Below are positions 42,867 through 52,515 of a DNA stretch of 64,000 bases, in pieces; within the stretch, counting starts at the first letter, position 1, and each line of letters starts with the position of its first letter. The stretch is from Polyangia bacterium (GTDB lineage Bacteria > Myxococcota_A > Polyangia > Nannocystales > Nannocystaceae): NCBI GenBank assembly GCA_030430565.1, contig JAUIKS010000012.1, positions 124,001 to 188,000 on the forward strand, read 5' to 3'. Made by a program: the position numbers and the translations under genes. Under the pieces are notes generated by a model that saw only the letters and a list, made by a program, of their open reading frames with translations, did not search any database and had not been told where the DNA came from.

Positions 42867-43511
42867 GTGTCGGAGAAGTCCGCGAAGCCGCCCCGGAGAA
42901 CCAGCGGGCCCCGAAGCCGCCTACAGGTCGACGAGCGTCGCAGCCAGCTGCTCGAGCTCGGGATCTCCTTGTTTGGCGATCGCAGCTACGACGAGATCTC
43001 GGTCGACGAGATCGCGCGCGCGGCCGGCGTGTCGAAGGGCCTGCTCTATCACTACTTCCACGGCAAGCGCGGCTACTACGTCGCGGCGGTCCGCCACGCC
43101 GCCGACCAGCTCGTGCTCATGACCGAGGAGGCCGGCGCGCGCGTCGAGGCCGAGGGCCCCTCGGTCGAGGGCCTCACGCTCGGGCTGCGGGTGTTCCTGG
43201 AGTACGTCGAGCGCCACGCGCGGGCCTACGCGACGCTGCTGCGTGGCGGGCTCGGCACCGACGCCGAGGTCGTCGCGATCATCGAGGACGTCCGCCAGCG
43301 CTTCATCGCGGGGATCGTCGAGCGGCTCGGCGTCGAGCGCCCGACCCCGCGGCTACGGACGGTGCTGCGCGGCTGGATCGGCTTCGTCGAGGCCGTGAGC
43401 CTCGACTGGCTCGATCACGGCGACCTCGCGCTCGCCGAGGTCGCCGACCTGCTCGCGCAGACGCTCGCCAGCGGCCTGCTCGGCCTCGACGCCGACGGTT
43501 CCGCGCGATGA
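42867..43511 (+). CDS. TetR family transcriptional regulator
   Basis: About 214 residues from GTG 42867. The N-terminal HTH reads RRSQLLELGISLFGDRSYDE, then ISVDEIARAAGVSKGLLYHY, then FHGKRGYY, a standard TetR DNA-binding domain. The C-terminal ligand domain (about 75-205) is helical. The ligand is probably a lipid or acyl-CoA (inference from the partner hydrolase family). It should repress itself and the divergent hydrolase through the paired palindromes at 42793-42841. Confidence 0.9.
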   Translation: MSEKSAKPPRRTSGPRSRLQVDERRSQLLELGISLFGDRSYDEISVDEIARAAGVSKGLLYHYFHGKRGYYVAAVRHAADQLVLMTEEAGARVEAEGPSVEGLTLGLRVFLEYVERHARAYATLLRGGLGTDAEVVAIIEDVRQRFIAGIVERLGVERPTPRLRTVLRGWIGFVEAVSLDWLDHGDLALAEVADLLAQTLASGLLGLDADGSAR

Positions 43512-43547
43512 CGCAGGCGGCGTAGTCCGGTACGCTCGCGAGCGCAT

Positions 43548-43736
43548 ATGGAAGACGGCAAGATCGAGCGAGCGTTCACGATTCAGCCGGGGCACTTGAA
43601 GTGGCTCGAGGAGATGGTCGGCAAGTACGACGTCGAGGACGTGAGCAAGGCGCTGCGGATCGTGCTCGAGCACGCGATCCAGGCGGGCGACGAGGAGACC
43701 ATCTTCGAAGAGGTCCGCTGCCACTACTGCGGCTGA
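43548..43736 (+). CDS. Small conserved-looking protein, 62 residues, with C-terminal CHYC
   Basis: Begins MEDGKIERAFTIQPGHLKWL, continues with a predicted helix pair (DVEDVSKALRIVLEHAIQ) and ends EEVRCHYCG. The pattern suggests a small ribbon-helix-helix-like or regulatory protein, with the CxxC near the end possibly binding metal. It follows the TetR gene by 36 bp on the same strand. Function unknown. Confidence 0.6.
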   Translation: MEDGKIERAFTIQPGHLKWLEEMVGKYDVEDVSKALRIVLEHAIQAGDEETIFEEVRCHYCG

Positions 43737-43761
43737 TGCGGCTGTCTCAGTAGTCAGCTCG

Positions 43762-44781
43762 TCACGGAGGCGGCGGCGCGGCCGGGGTCACCGGAGGCGG
43801 CGCTGCGGGGGCAGGCTGCGGCGCGGGCTGTGGCGCGGTCGTGGGCTGTGGCGCGGGCTGTGGCTGTGGCGCGGGCTGCTCGGGCTGAGGCTGGGGCGCG
43901 GGCGGAGGCTGGGGCTGCGGCGCGCCCTCCGGCGCCGGGGCCTCGGTCGTAGGCGCGGGCTGGGGCGTGGTCGCCGGCGGCGCGGGCTGAGGCTGAGGCT
44001 GCGGCTGAGGCTGTGGCTGCGGCTGCGCGGGCTGAGCCGGGTAGCCGGCGGGCTCGGGGTAGCCGGCGGGCTCGGGGTAGCCGGCGGGCTCCGGCGGCGG
44101 CGTCGGCGTGTAGCTCGGCGAGCTCTGCTGCTCGCGCTGCGACTCGCGCTGCCTCTTGCCGCCGACGCCGAAGGCGAACACGAGCCCGAAGCGCAGCCCC
44201 AAGCCCCAGTTGCAGTTGGGGGTGGCGTCGTAGCGCTCCGAGGTGAAGGTGTCCGTGCAGGCCTGCTGCGTGTAGAGCCCGTTAAAGCTGACGCCGAGGT
44301 CGATGAACACCGGGCCGCCGGTGCCGATGTAGAAGCCGGGGCCGGCGGCCCACTGCCCGAGCGTCCCGCCGCCGTTGTTGTGAATCACAGGGCCTGTCCC
44401 CGCGAACACGTACGGCGAGAACCACTTGGTGCGCACGAACACGTACTGCAGCGTGGGCAGCACGCCGAAGCGGTAGGTCGGCAGCTCGTCCTCGATGCCC
44501 GGGAACGCGAGCTTGTAGTCCTGCGAGTAGAACCGCCAGTCGTTGCTGATGTTGAGGCCGACCGCGAGCCCGTTGATGACGTAGTAGCTGACGCCGGCGC
44601 CGACGTAGAGCGTGCTCACGTCGTTGCCGAACGAGCCGCCGGCGCCCAGCGAGGGCATCAGGATGCCCCGCGACCACGGCTTGCCTTCATCGTCGGAGGG
44701 CGAGCGCGCCTCGGCCGTGCCGGGGCCCACGAGCAGACCCCCGAGCGCGGCGGTGACGGTGAGTGGAAGCAGTCGACGCAT
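43762..44781 (-). CDS. Outer-membrane protein with C-terminal Pro/Gln-rich tail
   Basis: About 339 residues from ATG 44781, with a signal peptide ending near AEA (residue 25). Residues about 35-210 look like an eight-strand barrel (GILMPSLGAGGSFGND, YVGAGVSYYVINGLAVGLNI, VLPTLQYVFVRTKWFSPYVF, GLRFGLVFAFGVGG). The rest is a PEPAGY repeat and a long Pro/Gln/Ala tail. Function unknown; compare the protein at 12768, with the same parts in the opposite order. Confidence 0.75.
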   Translation of the reverse strand: MRRLLPLTVTAALGGLLVGPGTAEARSPSDDEGKPWSRGILMPSLGAGGSFGNDVSTLYVGAGVSYYVINGLAVGLNISNDWRFYSQDYKLAFPGIEDELPTYRFGVLPTLQYVFVRTKWFSPYVFAGTGPVIHNNGGGTLGQWAAGPGFYIGTGGPVFIDLGVSFNGLYTQQACTDTFTSERYDATPNCNWGLGLRFGLVFAFGVGGKRQRESQREQQSSPSYTPTPPPEPAGYPEPAGYPEPAGYPAQPAQPQPQPQPQPQPQPAPPATTPQPAPTTEAPAPEGAPQPQPPPAPQPQPEQPAPQPQPAPQPTTAPQPAPQPAPAAPPPVTPAAPPPP

Positions 44782-44981
44782 GGGCAAGTTCTCCGGGCGG
44801 GCGCGCGTGCGCGGCGGATCGATCACCGAGGACCGATCGAGCGCGCGCGCTGATCGTGACGCGGGGACCGGGTCGAGGTCAACGGCGCGCTCGCGGCGAC
44901 GCGACGGCCGCGGCGCTGGGGCAATTGTGGACCGCGACATCGCGCGTTGTGTTTCGCGGCGCGCTTGTTCAAACTGACTCT

Positions 44982-45863
44982 ATGGACTATCGGCGCGAAA
45001 TTGTGGGTCTCTTGGGCGCGTGCGGCGTGGCGGTGGCGTTGACGCAGGTTGTAGCCTGCGGCGACTCGGCGCACTGCCACGATACCTCGTTTTGCCCAGA
45101 CTCCGACGATCCGGGCGCGACGACGGTGACCACGAGCCCTGGCGCGACGACCAACGCGAGCGCCGCGACCGACTCGACGACCGCGGGCGGCACAGGTGGC
45201 GCGACCGCCGGGACCACGGCGGGCTCGACCTCCTCCTCGACCTCAACGGGCGGCGGCGAGACGACCGGCGCGAGCGCGACGGGCTCCACCGGTCCCGCGA
45301 CGACCAGCGGCACGACGACCGGCGACGCGACGACGGACGCGACCACCGGCGCCGTCGACATGTCGATCCCGGTGCACGAGATCCCCGGCCTGGTCTCGAT
45401 CACGTTCTACGAGCGCACCGGCGGCGACGCGCCGACGGAGTACACGTTCGCGGTGCTGGGCCCGGAGCTGACGACGCAGCTCGCCGACCCGCTCAACATG
45501 AACAACCGCGACATCCAGGGCACCTCGGTCGAGTTCTACGACGTCCACTACTCCGACATCGACGGCAACTTCGACGTCGACGGCAGCTACCTGACGATCG
45601 CGGGCTCCTTCGGCGCGAAGCTGCCGTCGGGCGGCGGGCTCAACCTCGCGGAGATCAGCCTCAACTACGAGGACGACTCGGTGGAGTACGGCAGCTTCCT
45701 GGCGAGCTTCGTCGCGCTCGGCGACAACGCGGCGCCCGACACCGCGGAGCTCGCTATCGACGGCGATCTGCAGACCCACACGACCATGGGCAACAACGTC
45801 GACCAGCCCGAGATGCGCCTGCGGGTGACGCTGGGCTTCATGTCGTCGCTGATCCCCGAGTAG
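44982..45863 (+). CDS. Lipoprotein with Thr/Gly/Ser linker and beta-rich domain
   Basis: About 293 residues from ATG 44982. The signal peptide ends at TQVVAC. A Thr/Ser/Gly/Ala linker of about 90 residues leads to a beta-rich domain (about 128-293: VSITFYERTGGDAPTEYTFA, DGNFDVDGSYLTIAG, MRLRVTLGFM). No family is recognised. Expected on the cell surface. Confidence 0.7.
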   Translation: MDYRREIVGLLGACGVAVALTQVVACGDSAHCHDTSFCPDSDDPGATTVTTSPGATTNASAATDSTTAGGTGGATAGTTAGSTSSSTSTGGGETTGASATGSTGPATTSGTTTGDATTDATTGAVDMSIPVHEIPGLVSITFYERTGGDAPTEYTFAVLGPELTTQLADPLNMNNRDIQGTSVEFYDVHYSDIDGNFDVDGSYLTIAGSFGAKLPSGGGLNLAEISLNYEDDSVEYGSFLASFVALGDNAAPDTAELAIDGDLQTHTTMGNNVDQPEMRLRVTLGFMSSLIPE

Positions 45864-45942
45864 CGCGGGCGAGGCGGCGGCGCGTCAGCGGGCGCGCGAT
45901 GAACATGTCTAATGGGACAAGTTGATCGTCGCGCGCCGCCGC

Positions 45943-47583
45943 TCAGAAGCTGACCGCGAGGTTGTGCCGGTAGGTGTCGGCCGACGCGGTGTTGCCGAGC
46001 GCCTCGGCCTCGCGCAGCAGCCACAGGAAGATCGCGTCGGCGAAGCCGCGCTCGTCGTGGACCTGCCAGACCCACAGCGCGAGCCGCCCGAGCTGTTTCT
46101 CAAGCGTCGGGAAGGCGAGCCGGCGGACCTGCTCGCCGCCGACCTCGGCGATGTCTTGATACACGTCGCGGACCGCGAGCCAGGCGCGCCACAGCTCGAT
46201 CGAGTGGAAGCTGCCGGCGGAGTCCGGGTCGACGAGGCTCAGGCGCTTGTGCTGCTCGGCGAGCCGGTGCTGGCGGTCGGCGAGCGCCTGCACGGTCTCA
46301 TCGATCTCGGCGAGCAGCTCGCCGGTCACGCGATCGATCGCGCGGCCGAGCAGCGGGGACGCGGCGTCGCCGAGCGCCGCGCGCAGGCGGTCGAGCGGGA
46401 CGCGGCTGTGCAGCGTCGCGTCGGCGAGGTCGCTCGCGGCGTCGCTGGCGAGCTGGTCGCGGAGCTCCTCAGCCGCGTGCGCGGCCCGGAGCTCCAAGAC
46501 CTTCCCGCTGAGGTGCTCGAGCAGGTGGTTGGAGCGCAGCGCCCGGTCCCAGGTGAGCGCGAGGCGGACGAGCTGCGCGCCCTGCAGCGCGGGCGCCTGC
46601 TGTGGGAGCGCGGCGAAGGTCTCGAGCTGCAGGCCGACCACGTCGGCGCAGGGCGTGTGGCCGTCGTTGGCCGCGATCGTGACGGCGAGCTCCTCGGGGC
46701 GCGTGACGACGCCGAGGCCCGCGAGCGCGGGGTCGCCGGTCGAGGGCGCGGTCGGCTCACCGTCGCTGCGCAGCGCTCGGCGCAGCAGCGAGAGGTTGCG
46801 GAGGCGGCGGGGCGCGATCAGCCAGGCGCGGATGATCGCGGCGTCCTCGGCCCACTCGCCCGCCATGCGGGCGGCGGCCAGCGTGACGAAGTTCGTCGTG
46901 CGCGAGCTCTTGAGCCCGGTGCGCCCGAGCTGCAGGACCTCGTGCCACGCGCCGCGGCTGGCCGCGTCGGCGACGCGCCAGTCGATCGCGATCTTCCAGG
47001 CGGTCTGCGGGCACAGCTCGGGGTCGAGCGCCTCGACGCTCTCGAGCAGCACGCGGGCGTTGGCCGCGTCGCCGCGGCTGGCCGCGAGCAGCCCGGCCGC
47101 GGCCACGCCGGCGCCGCGCAGCGGGCCGTCGTCAAGATGTCCCTCGAGCCACTCTGCCAGACCTTGGTGATGCTGCCCGCGGCGCAGCAGCGCGAGCGCG
47201 CCGGACAGCACGGCGCCGCCGGTCGGGTCGCGCAGCCAGGGGTGCCCGCCGAGGCGGCTGAGGCGGAACGAGGCCTCGACCAGGCCGAGCGGGATCAGCA
47301 GCCCGCGGACCAGCAGCCACGGGTGGATCAGCGCGATCGAGACGACCATCATCACCGAGAGGTAGCCGACCGCGCGCCAGTCGGCGCCGCGGCTGTAGGC
47401 GTACAGGGTGAGGAACAGGAAGCTCGAGATCGTCAGCAGCGTGTAGGCCCAGCGCCGCTCGGAGACCCGCGCCGAGCGTGCGCGCGGGCTCTTGGGATCG
47501 ATGAGCTCGGGCGAGGGCAGCGGCGCGACCGTGAGGACGACGCAGCCGACGACGCACAGCAGCAGCAGGACCGCCTCGATCAC
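45943..47583 (-). CDS. Membrane-anchored helical-repeat protein, third gene of the Hsp70-like operon
   Basis: About 546 residues from GTG 47583. Membrane segments lie at about 1-20 (VLLLLCVVGCVVLTVA), 45-62 and 70-100. The rest is an alpha-helical, TPR-like region (LSGALALLRRGQHHQGLAEW, GAGVAAAGLLAASRGDAANA). Its start overlaps the stop of the preceding gene as GTGA, so the two are translationally coupled. No known family is recognised. It may tether the Hsp70-like system to the membrane. Confidence 0.75.
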   Translation of the reverse strand: MIEAVLLLLCVVGCVVLTVAPLPSPELIDPKSPRARSARVSERRWAYTLLTISSFLFLTLYAYSRGADWRAVGYLSVMMVVSIALIHPWLLVRGLLIPLGLVEASFRLSRLGGHPWLRDPTGGAVLSGALALLRRGQHHQGLAEWLEGHLDDGPLRGAGVAAAGLLAASRGDAANARVLLESVEALDPELCPQTAWKIAIDWRVADAASRGAWHEVLQLGRTGLKSSRTTNFVTLAAARMAGEWAEDAAIIRAWLIAPRRLRNLSLLRRALRSDGEPTAPSTGDPALAGLGVVTRPEELAVTIAANDGHTPCADVVGLQLETFAALPQQAPALQGAQLVRLALTWDRALRSNHLLEHLSGKVLELRAAHAAEELRDQLASDAASDLADATLHSRVPLDRLRAALGDAASPLLGRAIDRVTGELLAEIDETVQALADRQHRLAEQHKRLSLVDPDSAGSFHSIELWRAWLAVRDVYQDIAEVGGEQVRRLAFPTLEKQLGRLALWVWQVHDERGFADAIFLWLLREAEALGNTASADTYRHNLAVSF

Positions 47584-47954
47584 GGCGCCCTCCAGCCCAG
47601 CGCTTGAAAGCCGCCGTACCAGGGCTCGCGCGAGAGCGAGTCATCGTCCGCGGCGAGCGGGCTGCGGCGCGGCGCCGCGGGCCCGTCCGCGCGCGCGGGT
47701 CGGCTCGCCCACAGCTCGTGCGAGAGCCGCCGCGTCGGCTCGCGCAGCTCGGCCATCGCGTGGCGCACGAGCTCGGGCGTGCGCTCGCGCGGGCCGAGCG
47801 GGGTCGCGTAGCGACGCGCGCCCTGCATCTCGACGGCGAGCATGTCGAGCAGCGTCTGCCCGGCGCGCTCGAGCTCGGCCCGCGAGCAGCCGGGCCGGAG
47901 GCCGAGCACGTAAAACGGGTTCTGCGTGATTCGTGCGATGTGCGGGGGCTCCAC
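47580..47954 (-). CDS. J-domain-like protein without HPD
   Basis: About 124 residues from GTG 47954 (ATG 48002 is possible). The start ITQNPFYVLGLRPGCSRAEL, then ERAGQTLLDML, aligns with helices I and II of a J domain (YxVLGL and the AEL...AYxxL pattern), but the HPD needed to stimulate Hsp70 is not present. The C-terminal half is Arg-rich and disordered. It lies between the Hsp70-like gene (51 bp upstream) and the membrane-protein gene, which it overlaps by 4 bp. Its role as a co-chaperone is inference. Confidence 0.6.
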   Translation of the reverse strand: MEPPHIARITQNPFYVLGLRPGCSRAELERAGQTLLDMLAVEMQGARRYATPLGPRERTPELVRHAMAELREPTRRLSHELWASRPARADGPAAPRRSPLAADDDSLSREPWYGGFQALGWRAP

Positions 47955-48005
47955 GGCGGCTCCTCGAGTGACTCTACCTCGGCGCGCTGCGGCCGATGAC
48001 ATGGT

Positions 48006-50477
48006 CTAGCGCAGACCTGACTGAAAGGCCCGCTGACGCTGCTGCGCCTCGACGGGGAGCAGCGTCCACAGCTTGCGGACGACTCGCTCGAGCTTGCGCC
48101 GGTCGCCCGACTTGACGGCCGCGCGGCCCTCGTCGACGAGGGCGTGCGCGCGCGGCAGATCGTGCGCGCGGTCGGCCTCGGCCGCGGCGTTCTCGAACAG
48201 CGCGGGCCAGGCCTCGGGATCGCGCAGGAAGGCGTTGAAGCCGAGGTCGTAGGCCATGCTGATCTGGCGCTCGAGCTCGACCGCGTCCTGCTCGCGCTCG
48301 GCACGGTCCGCGGCCGCGGCTGCCTCTTCGAACAGGCGGTTCTCGTGCTCGTTGCCGTACTTCTCGAGCCAGTGGCTCGACCACGCGAGCTTCCAGCGCG
48401 CCTCGTCCTTGAGCTCGGGCCACTCGACCTGGCTCTCGAGCCGCTCGAGCTGGGCGTCGAGCTCGAGCAGCGTGCGCCGGGCCTTGAGGCCGGCGTCCGC
48501 GTCTCCGCCGGCCGCGGCCCCGATGTCGCGCTCGACCGCCTTGTAGGTCGAGACCAGCGCGTCGAGCTGCTCGATGATCTCGCTGAGGCGCCCGCGGAAC
48601 GCCCGGCTGCGCATCGCGTGCAGGCGCTTCTCGGTCGCGGCGAAGCTCGCGGTCAGCGACTCGTGCGAGGCCTCGGGGACGAGCAGGTGCGCGACCTCTT
48701 CGAACACCTGGTCGATGTCGGGCAGCAGCGCGCGGGCCGAGAGGTTGCCGCCGCGGTCGAGCTCCAGGGTCAGCTCGACCGGCGCGCCCGCGGGCACCGT
48801 GCCCTTGAGCTCGCGGCCGCGGATCTCGAGGGTGCCGACGAGGCGACAGAGGTGCGCGCGCTCGAACTCGCCCTGGACGATCGGGATCTTCAGCAGGCAG
48901 TCGTCGCTGCCCGCCGCGACCGTCTCGACGGTGTGGTGGCGGAAGGTCCGGCGCGCGGGGAGCGGCTCGCCGCGGTCGAAGTAGACCTGCACCTTGTCGC
49001 TGGCGAGCGCGACGCCGATGCGCCGCGAGAGCGGCGGGTCGCTCAGCGACATGCCCTGCACGATCGTCAGGCGATCCGGCGCGACCGCGACCTCGCGGCC
49101 GTCGACGTCGCGCGCGAGCACGTCGAAGACGTTGGGCCGGCGCGGCTCGAGCTCGACGCCGATGATGAAGCCGGCGTCGTGGTTGAGGTTGGTCCAGGGG
49201 CTCTCCCACTTGCCGTCCTTGCGTCGCAGCTGGATGGTCTCGGGGACACCTTGGCCCTTGCGCGCGGCGCCGGTGACCTTGCCGACGACGTGCGGCTTGA
49301 GGTCCGCGGAGACGGCGGGGTGCCGCAGCCACAGCTTGGCGGCCGGCCCGCCGCTGGAGTTCGCGGCCCGCGGGCGCGCGTCGAGGCCCGCGCTCGCGGC
49401 GTAGAGCGCCGCGCCGTGGGCGACCGCGGTCATCGGGTCGAACTCGCGCTGCAGCGGGATGCCGAGGCGCTCCTCGACGCGCGCGCGCAGCAGCGGCATC
49501 GCGGTGGGGCCGCCGACGAGCACGAGCTGCTCGATGTCGGTGTTGCGCAGCCGGTGCTCGTCGAGCAGGCGCTGGCAGATCTCGACGGTGCGATCGATCA
49601 GCGGCGTGCACAGCCGCTCGAGCTCGGCCTGCGTCAGCGTCAGCTCGAGATGTCCCGAGGGCAAGAAGCCCGGCAGCAGCAGGCTCGCGTCGCGGGCTCC
49701 GCTGAGCTCGATCTTGACGTCCTCGACGGCCGACTTGAGCCGGCGGATCGCCGGCGCGTCGCCGGGCTCCTCGCGCGAGAGCGCGACGCCGTGCTCCTCG
49801 GCGACGCGCGCGAGCACCCAGTCGACGATCGCCCAGTCGAGGTCGCGCCCGCCGAGGAAGTTGTCGCCGTCGTGGGCGACCACGTTGAGGAAGCCGTCCT
49901 GCGTCTCGAGCAGCGAGACGTCGAAGGTCCCGCCGCCGAGGTCGTAGACCATCCAGTGCCCGGAGGAGTCCGCGGCGCGCCAGCCCGAGGCGAGCGCGGA
50001 GGCGACCGGCTCCTGGATCAGCTCGACCGCCTCGAAGCCCGCGAGCGTCGCGGCCTCGCGGGTCGCCGCGACCTGCGGCAGCTCGAACAGCGCCGGGACC
50101 GAGATCACGGCCGCGCGCGGAGCCACGCCCGCCTGGTTCTCGATGTCGCGTCGAAGCGAGCGGAGCAGCTCGGCGGCGAGCTCCTCGGGGCGGAGGCGCC
50201 GATCCGCGCCGGGGAACTCGAGCTGCTCGCGCGTGCCCATCAGGCGCTTGAATTCGCCGCGCACGCTGGTCGGGTCGAGCGCGAGGAAGCGCCGCGCGCG
50301 ATGGCCGATCGTCAGGCGCCCGGAGCCGTCGACGCGCACCAGCGAGGGCGTGAGCGCGGTCCCTTGGTGGTTTCGCACGGTCACGACCCGGTCGCCGTCG
50401 AACACGGCCGCGGCCGAATTCGTCGTCCCGAGATCGATCCCTACATACAGCGCCGCGTCAGTCGAGGTCTTGGGCAT
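48006..50477 (-). CDS. Hsp70 (DnaK)-like protein with extended substrate and C-terminal regions
   Basis: About 823 residues from ATG 50477 (GGAGC upstream), against about 640 for DnaK. The ATPase domain is complete: GIDLGTTNSAAAVF (about 13-26), YDLGGGTFDVSLL (about 178) and LVLVGGPTAMP (about 322). After it come two beta-rich parts: one (about 390-490) with no match in DnaK, then a substrate-binding-like sandwich (about 495-610, with GTLEIRGRELKGTVPAGAPV). A long helical tail follows (about 620-823, KLERVVRKLWTLLPVEAQQR). It heads a three-gene operon with a J-like protein and a membrane protein, so it is a specialised chaperone and not the housekeeping DnaK. Confidence 0.85.
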   Translation of the reverse strand: MPKTSTDAALYVGIDLGTTNSAAAVFDGDRVVTVRNHQGTALTPSLVRVDGSGRLTIGHRARRFLALDPTSVRGEFKRLMGTREQLEFPGADRRLRPEELAAELLRSLRRDIENQAGVAPRAAVISVPALFELPQVAATREAATLAGFEAVELIQEPVASALASGWRAADSSGHWMVYDLGGGTFDVSLLETQDGFLNVVAHDGDNFLGGRDLDWAIVDWVLARVAEEHGVALSREEPGDAPAIRRLKSAVEDVKIELSGARDASLLLPGFLPSGHLELTLTQAELERLCTPLIDRTVEICQRLLDEHRLRNTDIEQLVLVGGPTAMPLLRARVEERLGIPLQREFDPMTAVAHGAALYAASAGLDARPRAANSSGGPAAKLWLRHPAVSADLKPHVVGKVTGAARKGQGVPETIQLRRKDGKWESPWTNLNHDAGFIIGVELEPRRPNVFDVLARDVDGREVAVAPDRLTIVQGMSLSDPPLSRRIGVALASDKVQVYFDRGEPLPARRTFRHHTVETVAAGSDDCLLKIPIVQGEFERAHLCRLVGTLEIRGRELKGTVPAGAPVELTLELDRGGNLSARALLPDIDQVFEEVAHLLVPEASHESLTASFAATEKRLHAMRSRAFRGRLSEIIEQLDALVSTYKAVERDIGAAAGGDADAGLKARRTLLELDAQLERLESQVEWPELKDEARWKLAWSSHWLEKYGNEHENRLFEEAAAAADRAEREQDAVELERQISMAYDLGFNAFLRDPEAWPALFENAAAEADRAHDLPRAHALVDEGRAAVKSGDRRKLERVVRKLWTLLPVEAQQRQRAFQSGLR

Positions 50478-50910
50478 AGTGCTCCGCTCTCGAGAGTCAG
50501 ACGCCAGGAGGCGGGGTGATGTTCCCGAGGCCGCGAGATCGGGGGCGCTCGGGCGGGCGGGCGCCATTCTCGGATATGGCTATTGAGACATGTTTTGACG
50601 GCGCGCGGACGAACGGAACGTGCGCACGCGGCCGCGCGTGCGCGCGCGACCAGCAGGGGATCTCACGAATGGACTCGCGGTTTCGTCGGTGTAGGTGATT
50701 ATTCGCACGCGCTGTTTGCGCACAGAACGGCCAGCCGACGGCTCTGCGACGAATTTCCCGCGAATCTCACAGGAATGGCCGTTTATTGCGAAACAACCAA
50801 CCCTTGCGTTCCGCGCGTTCCAGATGACAGGAGTGCGCAATGGTAGGTATTGGTGATTGCTACGCGATCTCGCGCCGTGCGATGGTGATCCCCGAGGGGG
50901 AATCCAATCC
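50478..50910. other. Long intergenic region between the Hsp70-like operon and the protease
   Basis: About 430 bp, divergent promoters expected. It contains a GC-rich imperfect inverted repeat near 50621-50652 (GTGCGCACGCGGCC region). No gene or known RNA is seen. Confidence 0.4.
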
Positions 50911-52398
<1,488 letters not shown>

Positions 52399-52465
52399 GC
52401 GGCGCGCTCGCCTCGGCGAGCGTTGAGGACGAAGAAAGACGACGAAGAAGACGACGAAGAAAGAC

Positions 52466-52502
52466 GAGACGCGCTGGCCCGGCCAGCGCGTCTCGGTTTT
52501 TT
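52466..52502 (+). terminator. Strong rho-independent terminator after the protease
   Basis: GAGACGCGCTGG and CCAGCGCGTCTC form a perfect 12-bp stem around CCCGG, followed by GG and six T. A purine repeat (GACGAAGAA-type units, 52428-52465) precedes it. It may also stop the convergent FAD gene. Confidence 0.9.
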
Positions 52503-52515
52503 GTGTCGCCGCTCG

